Positions 26,281 through 37,739 of a stretch of 64,000 nucleotides of DNA are shown here, piece by piece. The first letter of the stretch is position 1; each line of letters opens with the position of its first letter. The notes below the pieces were generated by a model. It had not been told where the DNA came from. It saw nothing but the letters and a program-made list of their open reading frames with translations, and did not search any database. Both the position numbers and the translations under genes were made by a program. Source of the stretch: Symsagittifera roscoffensis (taxonomy: Eukaryota > Xenacoelomorpha > Acoela > Convolutidae). The stretch covers positions 84,096,012 through 84,160,011 of the forward strand of contig NC_087062.1 in NCBI RefSeq assembly GCF_963678635.1. Direction: 5' to 3'.

Positions 26281-26899
26281 GAGGTTTCTTCTGGAATTTT
26301 TGAAATAACTTTGTGAACATGTCTTGACATGTCGATTGAAAACCATTATGTCAAAGACGGTTTCATCAAACCAAGATTCCAATCATCCATTGGCTTTCCT
26401 GCCAAAACTTGCCTCGTGATCATTGCTTAAAGAGAAATCAAAAAAATGCTTTGTCTTCTAGCTGTTGTTGATTAAGCTCAATTTAGACATCATAGCAAAA
26501 ATTCTTTCTAAAACAAGAATGGGAAACAGCTGCACTCTCGTTTCGAAACCCAATTGTGCGCGAAAACATTTCAAAACACCAATAACTCTCTAATTATTAA
26601 AAAAATGCTGAATCATGTTTTTTCGGAAGCTCTATCATAATATCAGAAGAAGCAACTCGACAAGGCAAAACTGAAGCCCCATCCCATTTTGCGGAAGCAA
26701 TTTAGACGCTAAGAAATAAGTCAGAATCGGAAAAAAACATGGTATTTAGATGAGGGAAGTTTAGCCGACGACTTGAACGAAGGTCTTCGGGACCTTTAAA
26801 AAGTTTACGGAACAAATTTACGGCTTGCGCATGAGCACTGATGATTCAAACTAAAATAGAAACAGAATGAGAACTTGTTTTATTAGGCTGTTTTGAACA

Positions 26900-27701
26900 A
26901 TTAGTAGTGCTAACTGTTCAATGAGCGAATTGGGAGAGGCCGGTTTTGACTGACATGTATAAATTTAAAAAACTCGTTCGGTAGAAGAGACACGTTACGA
27001 CCTTGAAGGACGATTTTTGAGAGTCAAAAAAACACAGGACGCTGAACTAAACAGATAAAAAAAGTAGACAACCGAGTGTGAAGATCCGAGACCATTCCGG
27101 AAAGTAACGATTATGCTGACACAATCGTTACTGTGCTGACTTGATCAGTCAGGAAGGCCGAGAGCTGAGATTGCAACCCTTCCCGGCGCTGATGAGAGAG
27201 CTTATTTAATGAAGACCGCAAATTCGGAAGTGACTTGGGAGAAGACAGTGAACTGCGTGTAAATCAATTTTTAGCTTCCCGGAATGTTTTGAACTGAATT
27301 TAATTAACATCTAGTTCGTTTTTCGGAATATGAGGAGCTAGGAGTTGAGGGAAAGGGTTGATCCATCTCCGATTTATATGGTGATTTTCATCTACTAAAC
27401 AAAAACAATCAAATTATGATGATAAAAAGTAGCCTTGTTTTTAGGAGCGACTTCGTGGTCTGGGGATACTGAGACCCAGCCATGAGCTCACTATTTTTGC
27501 ATGTAACTATGTTAATTTGCGCGGTTTGGCCGATAGCTTTTGAGTATTAACGACATTGTCGACCCGATGTTAAAGGACCACACATTGAATTGGCTTTGGT
27601 AGTGACAGTTAAAAGCATGTGATGCTGTGTTAAGACCCTAGCCTGTAGTTTCATAAACTAGCTTTTTTTCCATCCGCATGTTTTTCCGGGCGAATATTAC
27701 A
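26900..27701 (+). mobile_element. Old diverged solo LTR related to the giant element, plus-sense
   Basis: In plus orientation this stretch follows the sense strand of the LTRs of the giant element landmark by landmark: TTCCGGAA before a hairpin, AGTGACTTGGGAGAA, TGAATTTAATTAA, GGGAAAGGGTTGATCC, TTTCATCTACT, CCATGAGCTCACTATTTTTG, GTCGACCCGATGTTA, and finally CCGGGCGAATATTACA at 27686-27701, equal to the LTR end. Its 5' boundary is blurred (26900-27090). It is strongly diverged, so it is much older than the LTRs at 34117, 38606 and 62610. It splits an RT pseudogene. Confidence 0.8.
27103..27152 (+). other. Two adjacent hairpins in the old LTR
   Basis: Hairpin 1 (27103-27132) pairs AGTAACGATT with AATCGTTACT, plus two more pairs after one mismatch, with a CTGA loop. 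Hairpin 2 (27136-27152) pairs CTGACT with AGTCAG across a 5-nt loop. Both sit at the same place as the two hairpins of the young LTRs but are made of different bases. Confidence 0.8.
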
Positions 27702-28140
27702 CAGCGAACTTTGCGGTAAAGAATGCTAGACGAAAAATTATGGACCTGAAAAAAAATCGTTTGGCGGTGAAAAACTTGATGCCCATTATGGTTTGTAACT
27801 CCTGGAAAAAATTGCTTTAGCATGCCACACTCTTTTTGTAAACGTGACTTTCGAATACTTTTTGTGTACGAGCCCACGTTTTGTGCAAAAATATTTTTGG
27901 ATCTCACGACAGAATGCTACGAAACTCTTTAAGAGAGTCACTATAATGAAAATGAATGATAACATGTTTTCACGAGCTGTTCTCCCGGCATCCAGAGTTG
28001 GCTTGGGTTTTTCATCCACTTGTCTAGTAGCTTTACGCGCCTTCTTAGTCTCAGTAGAAGGTGCAAAAAAAGCACACAGCGAAATTCTTAATGTGTAAAA
28101 TGGATGGAATTTGTAATGTGTCGGTGAAACGATGGTTTGC

Positions 28141-28639
28141 ATTCCTGTTTGATAAAAAAAAGTGATATAAAATTGCTATTGGGATCGAATTTGTTTTATT
28201 TATTTATTTGAAGACGTTTTGGAAAATTTTCGAATTGCTTGAAAAATATTCAACCGATTTTTCAACAAGCGGTACAAAATGGAAGCCTGGTCTTTTTCTT
28301 GTGTGCCGCCTGCCTACTCCCCTAGTCTCTTCTTTTTTTACCTTACCCTTCTTTCTACAGACTTCATGTGTGGAGAGAATTTCGACCCAAATTTTTGATT
28401 TTGGTACTTTTCTCGAAAATTACCCGGCCATATATGAGATTCTGGGTTCAATGGATAGAACAGCTTGTGGGAAGCTCCCCTTCGTAAGCGGCTGTGCCCT
28501 AATTTTCTTACACACAAATTAATTGCGATCAAAAAAATCAAACTTTCGATTTGTTGACAATTTTTTGAAACCTTTTTTCTTCTCTCGAAAACTACCCACC
28601 CAAGTTTTCTATTGGTTAAAAGGAATAAAGTAAAAGTAT
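28141..28639. other. Short spacer between RT copies
   Basis: No gene is recognisable. The frame at 28208-28522 has no family resemblance. Confidence 0.5.
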
Positions 28640-30960
28640 AGAAATAAACACTTCACAATAGTAAACCTCTGAGAGAGTGCCTCCAAAATACAGCCAGCAT
28701 TTTGCAGCTGAACTGCAAGATCCAGTCTCTGTTTAAGATGTTTAAGAGCCAGTTTCTCACCTTCGCGTCCTTGATCTCACCCGCTAAGTCTTTGATGAAT
28801 TTAATTGATGTTCTCCCAATTTCGCTATGGGTTCAAACGTTACAGTTGAAGGGTGATCCAAGTAATGATTCATTTTTCAGAAGCCGCTTCAGAAGCAGCG
28901 CATGAGCCAGGAATTTTTCCTAGACGCAATTTTGAGTTAGCCAGTCTGCTAATGCGTTTGAAATCCCACACTAGAACACGTCCTCTAGACCGAGGTGTCA
29001 GAGTCAGCCCATCAGGTCTCCGACCGTCTTCACATAATAAACCTACAGGCTCCAGAGAAGACGTGTAGCCTGCCGTTTTAAGTGCTTCCTGTACAACAAC
29101 GATGCAAATAGTATGTCTGGTGAATTTGTGTTTAATCTTTGGAAACACTAGTGCATGTTTTCCGTTAGTGGATGACAAAAAACGCCTCATTTGCACGTGA
29201 ATTGTGCAGAGACCGGGGCTCTAATGCATAATCAAGCTGCAACTCGAAACTCTTCGTCAGAAAGTGTGAAACCTAGGTTTAGCGACGGTATGACATCAAG
29301 CCACTCAGCGGATCCTTGTGCTCGACAACCAAAGAGTCTGGCAATATTAGTGTGGTTTTTGGTCGTGTCAACATATCTATTGAACTAGCGCTCAAAAAAG
29401 GTTTCAACCAGTGTCTCTGACTGTTGCTAATATCCATGTTGGAGAACTCCTTTTGGCTCAACAAGTTCCAGTGTCGTGTGGCGTCCAAAAAAGACGTATC
29501 AAGTGAAATGTTGTCTGGTCAGATAGAATTCCTCAGGGTAGCGGTGCGAATGTATGAGAGTATGAATGCCAACGAGCTCAGAACATTTACACAGAGGAGA
29601 CCAAGTCCGCTGAAACTTGTGGGAAGTGTTACATGCGAGAACGCTTGATTGGAGATTATGCATGTTAACAGTTTCTCCACAGATATGCGCACAATTGGGC
29701 CAATGTATCATATCACCGTGGTTGAACGGCTGGCTAGATCGGAGAACGTACATAAACTTTGGCAGAAAAAAAAACAATTCTTGATGAGGAAAAAAGCTGT
29801 TCTTGCGGGAAGTTTGTAGGTACGACTAATCAGGGTTTTGAGCTTGTCGAGCTTGTCAATGAGCTCATTGCGGACGGCTGACTGGCCTAAACCTGCACCT
29901 AAAAGGGTTGTTTCTCCTGCTGGAATGCATTGAATGATGGGAAAGTGGTGACGGAATGTGCTCTCAATGTAATCGTGTTTATTACTTCCAAAAGCTTTGA
30001 CTTCACGTTTCTGTTCGTTCAGTGAAAGGCTTAGTTTTTCAGCTTCTCTGAAACGAAAGAGATTTTCAATTGCTACGCGCCAGGAGTCACCCAAGGATTC
30101 ATCATCAAGGTAACCAGTCTTCAGTTCGCTGTTCAGACTAATGAGTAACGGGTGTATAACCAGACAAAATCCGAAAGTAGCCAGCGGATCACTTTGTTGG
30201 AAACCCTCAGCGGACTCGTTGTTGAAGTCACCGTAAGTCAGGAAGCTATTTTCTTCGTAGCATAACTTGACAAACGACAAAATTTCAGGCATGAGCTCAT
30301 TTAACATGTCAAAAATAACATCCCTACGAACACTGTTGAACGCGTTAGCAAAGTCTATCTTAACGAACACAGTATCGTCTTTGCTATCAGTGATAAATTC
30401 TCGAGCAACATGTTCTTCAGCTTCGCAGCTGTGTTTGGCTCCTGCGCCAAGTTGAATAGGCGTGAAATTTGTGTCAAACTTTTTGAGCATGCGAGTTGAC
30501 TTTCATTTAGCAATTAGACGACGTATGGTTTCTCCAATTGCTATCGGTGTGATGCCACCACTCTTCTTGGAGAGAGAAATGAGAGTTGCGCTGGCAAAAA
30601 CTGGTTTGATGAAAGCTGGCAACTCACCTCTGAGTATGATATTGGCAAAATCTGTGAGTGTGGCACACATGGTATTTCCCGCTTCATTGGCAGCTGAGGA
30701 AATGGCATCCTTGAGATGCTGTGAACGCAAACCAGAGGGCCCGGCACTGCCAGCAGCAAGAGACAGAACGGACTGGCGAATTTTTCTTGTCTAACATGAA
30801 GCTGCGAAGTGTCATTGGTCATAGGAGCACGTCTGTCGGGCGTTGCCGCGGGGTGCATTTTATCGAGGAGCTCATAGTTGTCTGCGGAAGTCGTTCTTCT
30901 TTTTTTGGAGCAACCGAAAAGAAGTGGACTCAAACAGAGCAAAAGCATGAGCTCTTTGAT
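28640..30960 (-). pseudogene. Reverse-transcriptase family copy 2, minus strand
   Basis: Read on the minus strand, this covers most of the family. It has an entry segment (KMHPAATPDRRAP near 30850), then GLRSQHLKD near 30720, then the RT palm with KIDFANAFNSVRRD (near 30350), the GFQQSDPLATFGFCL block (near 30180) and YLDDESLGDSW (near 30110-30070). After further shifts the C-terminal domain appears at 29196-28870 (SLEPVGLLCEDGRRPDGL, then VLVWDF), with a tail traceable to about 28640. The longest unbroken piece is 260 codons (29708-30490). RVT-type palm motifs are intact, but the frame is broken at about 30500, 29700 and 29200. No endonuclease or integrase domain was found. It stands head-to-head with copy 3. 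Confidence 0.82.
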
Positions 30961-31084
30961 AAGTTAAAAAAATCGAGAAAATGACCTGTCACTTCCAAAA
31001 ACGCATCCCAAAGTTTCAAGCCCGCCTCTGAGTGACCTCGAGCAGGGAGTAAAGGTAATGAGTAGTAAACTCGATAAACAAATT

Positions 31085-33180
31085 AGAAAGGGAGGGATAA
31101 GGCTGCTGCTTCGGATGACAAAATTGCTCCTTTTTCAACTGATAACTATCAAAAATTGTTGTCTAAGTTCCCTCAACGAGCCAAATTTGCAGCTCCAAAT
31201 CCAAAAAACTTAGAGAGTTTTATCGTAACCGAATTCGACCTATACAAAGCGATAATGTCCGTCCAAATGGATCAGCAGCAGGTCCTGTTAAAAACGTTCC
31301 TCAAACTTTTGAAGATCTTGTTTGTAATTTGAATGGCAGTGCAGGACTTAATTTTCTGAAATAGCTTACCAAACTGTTAAACCTCATTAGAGATGGCAAA
31401 ATACGCGAACCCTTAAAACCTTTCTTTTTGGTGCAAAGCTTATCCCCGCGAATAAAGATAGACGGAGGGTTGAGACCGATTGCCATTGGCAACCCACAGA
31501 GAGGTATCGCGTCTAAGTGCGCTAGAAGCAAGGCCCTCTCCGAGCGACAAAATTTTTTCGGAACTGTATAGGTAGGATGCAGTACAAAACGAGGAGAAGA
31601 AAAAGCTGCACACTCGTTTCGAAACCTAATCGAATGCGACGACAATTCAAAATGCACTGTTCTTTTAAAACTAGATTTTAAGATTGCCTTTAACTCTTTA
31701 AATAGAGAAACAATGCTGAATCATGTTTTTATCAAATCGCCCGGAACTGTATAATTACACCCATTGCGCGTATAGTAAACCTAGTAACCTAGAAGCTCTG
31801 TCATAATGTCGCAAGGCGGAACTCAGCAAGGTGAAACCCCACCTCTTTTTGCGGAAATTACTCAGACACTAGTCAAACAGTTGGAGTCGAAAATTAACAT
31901 CTGGTATTTAGATGATGGAAATATAGCCGACGACTTTGAGGTAGTACTCCGGGACCTCAAAAACACACCAAAATTGGAACAAATTTACGGCCTGAGCTTG
32001 AACACTGGGAAGTGCGACTTTTGTTTATTGGGACAGACTACGAGTACGTACTATAATTCAATTTTAACACAATTTCGAAAAAATTGCCCCAAAATAAAAA
32101 TAAAAACAAAAGAAGAACTCCTCATTCTAGGATCTCCAATCGGCAAACTTAGCCGAAAAAAATTGCTCGACGGAAAAGTTAAGGAGATTGTAAAAGTCTC
32201 GGATGTCATTGACAAACTAGACGCATACTATGGTTTTTAATACCTCAAAAATTGCTTTAGCATGCAAAACCCCTATATTTTTTGCGTACTAGCCCTTGTT
32301 TTTTGCTGCAAAATGATTTTTTGGAACACTACGACAAATTACTAAGAAATTCGTTAAGCAAGGTCACTAATGTGAAAATGGATGATAACCAGTTTTTACA
32401 AGCAGCTCTCCCGGCAGCCAAAGGTGGCTTGGGCGTTTCTTCCGCTCGTCTACTAGCTTTACCCGCTTTCTTAGCCTCAGCAGTATGAGCGAAAAATCCC
32501 TTGAGCGAAATCTTTGGTTTGGAGCATATGGATGGAACCTATGATAATGCGCTTAAACGAAGGTTGGAACTTGAAGAAATTGAAATGGCTCCGGAAATAA
32601 AAAATGGACAGAGCCATTTTTTGACAGCGAAAGTGCAGAATTGATTTTACGACTCAAACCGACGGACATAGAAAGACTCTAAATTAGATTTGGCTCTCAA
32701 TGGTTGAATGTCAACCCGTGCAAAAAATTGAGGATAAAAGATTCTGTCAAGCCAACAACTCAGAATTGCTATAGGACTTCGATTAGGCTCAAAAATATGC
32801 GAACGGCCTAAATGCGTGTGCGGAAAAGACTTTACCAAAGATGGTTGGCATGGTTTTTCTTGCCTCAGAAATGCAGGGAGATTCTCTATTCAATCAAACC
32901 TGAAAGTCCTCATAAAGCAGAATTCATCTTCTACTCACATTCCGTCTGTTTTAGAACCACGACACCTCTACATGACCGATCAGAAGCGACCAGACGGTTC
33001 GGCGCTCGTTCAATGGGCTGTTGTTAGGCAGCTCTTGTGTGATATAACGGTAGTAGACTCCTTGGCTTCTAGTAGGACTAGTGGCGGGTCTGTTTGTAAC
33101 CCTGGTACGGCTGCCACTGAAGCGGAAGAGCGAAAAAATGACAAGTATAAAGGTATAGTGGATGATGGGTATCTTTTTTA
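31085..33180 (+). pseudogene. Reverse-transcriptase family copy 3 (first unit of the tandem duplication)
   Basis: This is the same family as the minus-strand copy, on the plus strand. The entry part (NYQKLLSKFPQRAKF, about 31140) is followed by AIMS and a GxAAGP block near 31270. The palm has LKLDFKIAFNSLNRET (about 31660-31710), QGETPPLF (31822) and WYLDDG (31902-31919) in the 144-codon frame 31806-32240. The C-terminal module at 32816-33181 reads CGKDFTKDGWHGFSC, then SVLEPRHLYMTDQKRPDG, and ends KNDKYKGIVDDGYLF. At least four frame breaks exist. The sequence from about 31303 on is repeated almost exactly at 35788-37670. Confidence 0.82.
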
Positions 33181-33250
33181 ACCGCTAGATTTTGAGATTC
33201 AGGGCGCGGCCCGACCCAGCACAGAATTTTTTTTGAGCAAGCTTCGTAAG

Positions 33251-33848
33251 AATTTTAAAAATTCGACCAATCAAAACTTTACAAATATCACTGACATTAT
33301 GTAACAACTATTATGTAACATTTTAAAACATTTTGTCACAAACTTCTGAGAGTTTTCTTCATTTTTATTTTCACATTTTTGTTTTGTGGCTAATTTTTAT
33401 GCTAACATGTAAGTTGTTTCAAAATTTTGTTGTTTTAGCCAGAATTATTCGATTCTGGAACTATAGCCTTAGTGTCAGCTCCCTACTTAGTCTGAGTTTA
33501 ATTGGAAAATAATCGACCAGGCGTCCAGCAGCATCAAGTTACTTACATTAGAGGCGCTGCACATTAGGAAAGAGAAACCGGCAATTAACACGCGCGGCGA
33601 GTTTAGAAGTAGGGAGCTGACACTAAGGCTATGGTTCCAGAATCGAAAAATTCTGGCTAAAACAACAAAATTTTGAAACAACTTACATGTTAGCATTAAA
33701 AATTAGCCACAAAACAAAAATGTGAAAATAAAAATGAAGAAAACTCTCAGAAATTTGTGACAAAATGTTTTAAAATGTTACATAATAGTTGTTACATAAT
33801 TTCAGTGATATTTGTAAAGTTTTGATTGGTTGAATTTTTAAAATTTTG
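33251..33848. mobile_element. Foldback element, first copy
   Basis: Two arms of about 240 bp are inverted repeats of each other: 33251-33488 and 33607-33848, around a unique centre of 118 bp. The arms begin and end with AATTTTAAAAATTC and share GACTAAGT/AGTAGGGAGCTGACAC words at their inner ends, with few mismatches. There is no coding frame. Long inverted arms with a small unique middle are typical of foldback-type or MITE-like DNA elements. I could not identify a convincing target-site duplication. Confidence 0.85.
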
Positions 33849-34116
33849 AAGTAATGATGTGTGTGACACTTTTTATGATCTTTGATCATTTTGTACAGAT
33901 AGTTTAGAATTTTTAAAACCTGAAGATGCACAAATGTGCGAAAGCGTTTGTTTGAATTTACAATTTTAACGCATTCTCTTCGTAAGAATATAAGCATAAA
34001 CACTGAGGAACCCAGAGCAGGCAGCTTTTTAAAACAGTGAATCTCCCTGGCAATACTGATTCCGTTTCGATTTTAATTGTAAGGACGTCAGCACTTGGCA
34101 TCTTCTTTTATCATTA

Positions 34117-35055
34117 TGTAACATTCGCCCGGAAGATACATATCGACGGATAACAAAACTAAGTCTTAAGACGACTGGCTAGCGTCTAAACAGAGCTTTG
34201 CATGTTTTTCACCGTCTCTACCAAGCCAGTACTTTTCGGTGGTCTTTTCTAACATCGGGTCGACAAAAACGTTACTGTTCTCCGGCTTCGACCAGAACGC
34301 TCAAATTAACTGAATTACATGCAAAAATAGTGAGCTCATGGCTGGGTCTCAGTATCCCCAGACCACGAGGTCACTCCTAAAAACAGGGCTACTACTTATT
34401 ATATTACTATTGTTTTTGTTCAGTAGATAAAAATCATCATCTCCATCGAAGATGGATCAACCCTTTCCCCCCCCCCCCCAACTCTTAGCACCTCATCCTT
34501 GTCAAAACTAAACCAAATATCAATTAAATTCAAGTCAGGACATGACAGGATGCTAAAAGTTCATATGAGGCAATAAAAGTTTTCCGTCCCGAGACCCTTC
34601 CGGATTCTTGAATCCGGTGAATCAAGCTCCTCAAGTTCGATTTCACGACAACACGGAAGGCTGGTTTCTTACCCTTCACCGTTGTTCGCAACGGCCTTGC
34701 AACTATTGTAGCAGCACAATAGTTGCAAGTCGGAACGTTCTCTGCAATCTGCTGCTGTTTTTCTTCAATTTCGACTTCTTCAATTTCGATAAAGTTGTTC
34801 TCGTCAGCGCAACTAATGTTGTTGTTTTTTTTTCTCGTTTCTTGTTAAAATGGCCGTTTCAGCATTTCTCAGAAATGTGACGTCATCATTCGAATTTTTG
34901 AAATTTTAAAATACTAGAATATTCCAGCCTCCACCGTTTGGCTAAACGTTCCAATAACGCCCTTAGTTCTTAAAAACCACCAATCCGGAAGGCTTACTGC
35001 TAAAATTCCGAATTCTGCAGAGATTGCATTTTTGACATTCTGGTCGAATGTCACA
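34117..35055 (-). mobile_element. Solo LTR of the giant element family
   Basis: It begins TGTAACATTCG and ends CGAATGTCACA, the inverted termini of the family. Length is 939 bp, slightly longer than the others mainly because of a longer C-run near 34475. Left flank (ending ATCATTA) and right flank (starting TTATCACTTCC) are the same as the outer flanks of the full element at 38606-63542. It therefore represents the same insertion site after LTR-LTR recombination. The sense strand is minus. Confidence 0.93.
34679..34729 (-). other. Paired hairpins in the solo LTR
   Basis: Hairpin 34696-34729 is a perfect 14-bp stem (CTTGCAACTATTGT with its complement) around 6 nt. The adjacent hairpin 34679-34694 is CCGTTG with CAACGG around 4 nt. 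The same pair is present in both LTRs of the full element. Confidence 0.9.
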
Positions 35056-35564
35056 TTATCACTTCCATATCCAGAAAATTCCAAGGATTTGGACTGGAAT
35101 ACGTGATGAAGGGACTCCTGACTGTAACCTCGGTTACTATGATACTTATGACCTTCTGATTACCATTTCAAAAAAAGGAATGGAACTGGACCCGGAAAAC
35201 GAAATCCAAAAATTACTGGACAGAGCTAGTTTTTGACAACAATGTTGCAGGCTTGTTTTTTTTACTCGTGTCGAGTTTAGTTTTAATCTCTTTAACTCCA
35301 ATCTTCTCTTTATCATATTCACTTCCATATCTAGAAAATTTCCAGGATTTTGACTGGAATTTGTGATGAAGTAACTCCTGACTGTAACATCGGGTTCTAT
35401 GATACTTTTGACCTTCTGCTTGCCCTTTATGGAGAGCGATAAGTTTTATGGAGATCCGGATATAAAATTGTGTCCCGACTGTTTTTCAAGTTTCTAATTT
35501 CTGTGATAGAATTGACGAGAAGCTCAGTTCTTGCTGCTGCTCAAATCCGAATTAAGATTTTTAG
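35056..35564. repeat. Right flank of the LTR insertion, with an internal duplication
   Basis: This flank recurs at 63543-64000. Inside it, the stretch 35056-35165 is echoed at 35307-35430 (ACTTCCATATCYAGAAAAT, then GACTGGAATNNGTGATGAAG and ACTCCTGACTGTAAC), an imperfect duplication of about 250-bp period. It has no convincing coding sequence. Confidence 0.8.
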
Positions 35565-35849
35565 TTGAATTGCTGCCGAATCATGCCTACGAAACGAAAA
35601 GTCAAAAAAGCTTCTCTGGGAAAGCAAAAAGGCGAAAAACTTGTAATTGACAACCTCAAGTTTAAGCCCAGAGCAGAGAATAGAAAGACCTCGATTCGAT
35701 CTGCGCTGTACTTCACAAAAATGTCAGATTTGGCTTCGATAATCAATCCAAGAGGAAAAGCTCCCCCCGTAAAAAGTACTGCGGGAAAAACTTTTGAAGA
35801 TCTTGTTTTTAATTTGAATGGCAGTGCAGGACTTAATTTTCTGAAATAG
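35565..35849 (+). CDS. Short basic frame fused to an RT fragment at the duplication joint
   Basis: This is a frame of 94 codons. It has a lysine- and arginine-rich start (an internal Met at 35583 begins MPTKRKVKKASLGKQKG) and ends in TFEDLV... followed by the RT fragment of the second duplication unit. Upstream of about 35788 it has no counterpart in the first unit, so the frame crosses the duplication breakpoint. The basic start resembles a nuclear-localisation or nucleic-acid-binding tail, but no family was recognised. It may be the true N-terminus of the RT family, retained only here, or a chance fusion. Confidence 0.35.
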   Translation: MNCCRIMPTKRKVKKASLGKQKGEKLVIDNLKFKPRAENRKTSIRSALYFTKMSDLASIINPRGKAPPVKSTAGKTFEDLVFNLNGSAGLNFLK

Positions 35850-37670
35850 CTTACCAAACTGTTAAACCTCATTAGAGATGGCAAAATACCGAACCCTTAA
35901 AACCTTTCTTTTTGGTGCAAAGCTTATCCCCGCGAATAAAGATAGACGGAGGGTTGAGACCGATTGCCATTGGCAACACACAGAGAGGTATCGCGTCTAA
36001 GTGCGCTAGAAGCAAGGCCCTCTCCGAGCGACAAAATTTTTTCGGAACTGTATAGGTAGGATGCAGTACAAAACGAGGAGAAGAAAAAGCTGCACACTCG
36101 TTTCGAAACCTAATCAAATGCGACGACATTTCAAAATGCACTGTTCTTTTAAAACTAGATTTTAAGATTGCCTTTAACTCTTTAAATAGAGAAACAATGC
36201 TGAATCATGTTTTTATCAAATCGCCCGGAACTGTATAATTACACCCATTGCGCGTATAGTAAACCTAGTAACCTAGAAGCTCTGTCATAATGTCGCAAGA
36301 CGGAACTCAGCAAGGTGAAACCCCACCCCTTTTTGCGGAAATGACTCAGACACTAGTCAAACAGTTGGAGTCGAAAATTAACATCTGGTATTTAGATGAT
36401 GGAAATATAGCCGACGACTTTGAGGTAGTACTCCGGGACCTCAAAAACACACCAAAATCGGAACAAATTTACGGCCTGAGCTTGAACACTGGGAAGTGCG
36501 ACTTTTGTTTATTGGGACAGACTACGAGTACTTACTATAATTCAATTTTAACACAATTTCGAAAAATTTGCCCCAAAATAAAAATAAAAACAAAAGAAGA
36601 ACTCCTCATTCTAGGATCTCCAATTGGCAAACTTAGCCGAAAAACATTGCTCGACGGAAAAGTTAAGGAGATTGTAAAAGTCTCGGATGTCATTGACAAA
36701 CTAGACGCATACTATGGTTTTTAATACCTCAAAAATTGCTTTAGCATGCAAAACCCCTATATTTTTTGCGTACTAGCCCTTGTTTTTTGCAAAATGATTT
36801 TTTGGAACACTACGACAAATTACTAAGAAATTCGTTAAGCAAGGTCACTAATGTGAAAATGGATGATAACCAGTCTTTACAAGCAGCTCTCCTGGCAGCC
36901 AAAGGTGGCTTGGGCGTTTCTTCCGCTCGTCTACTAGCTTTACCCGCTTTCTTAGCCTCAGCAGTATGAGCGAAAAATCCCTTGAGCGAAATCTTTGGTT
37001 TGGAGCATATGGATGGAACCTATGATAATGCGCTTAAACGAAGGTTGGAACTTGAAGAAATCGAAATGGCTCCGGAAATTGAAATCCAAAAAAATGGACA
37101 GAGCCATTTTTTGACAGCGAAAGTGCAGAATTGATTTTACGACTCAAACCGACGGACATAAAAAGACTCTAAATTAGATTTGGCTCTCAATGGTTGAATG
37201 TCAAACCGTGCAAAAATTGAGGATAAAAGATTCTGTCAAGCCAACAACTCAGAATTGCTATAGGACTTCGATTAGGCTCAAAAATATGCAAACGGCCTAA
37301 ATGCGTGTGCGGAAAAGACTTTACCAAAGATGGTTGGCATGGTTTTTCTTGCCTCAGAAATGCAGGGAGATTCTCTATTCAATCAAACCTGAATGTCCTC
37401 ATAAAGCAGAGTTCATCTTCTACTCACATTCCGTCTGTTTTAGAACCACGACACCTCTACATGACCGATCAGAAGCGACCAGACGGTTCGACGCTCGTTC
37501 AATGGGCTGTTGTTAGGCAGCTCTTGTGTGATATAACGGTAGTAGACTCCTTGGCTTCTAGTAGGACTAGTGGCGGGTCTGTTTGTAACCCTGGTACGGC
37601 TGCCACTGAAGCGGAAGAGCGAAAAAATGACAAGTATAAAGGTATAGTGGATGATGGGTATCTTTTTTAA
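35788..37670 (+). pseudogene. Reverse-transcriptase family copy 4 (second unit of the tandem duplication)
   Basis: It is almost identical to 31303-33180. It shares the same stops and frame breaks, so those breaks predate the duplication. QGETPPLF and WYLDDG are in the 144-codon frame 36290-36724, and the C-terminal module is at 37305-37670. Small differences include a 3-bp deletion near 36790 and an extra short stretch near 37080. The part before TFEDLV is missing and replaced by unrelated sequence. Confidence 0.85.
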
Positions 37671-37739
37671 CCGCTAGATTTTGAGATTCAGGGCGCGGCC
37701 CGACCCAGCACAGAATTTTTTTTGAGCAAGCTTCGTAAG

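Larger units (their letters stand above)
26510..28140 (+). pseudogene. Reverse-transcriptase family copy 1, broken and interrupted by an LTR
   Basis: Two pieces match the better copies at 31085 and 35788. 26510-26880 corresponds to the RT core (landmarks CTGCACTCGTTTCGAAACC, TGCTGAATCATG and GGTATTTAGATGA, the region of the YLDD block, here changed to YLDEG). 27702-28140 corresponds to the part after it (TACTATGG equivalent, then the LPAxxxGLGxSS segment near 27980). Between them sits an old LTR in the plus direction. Several stops and shifts are present, so it cannot encode a working enzyme. Confidence 0.8.
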
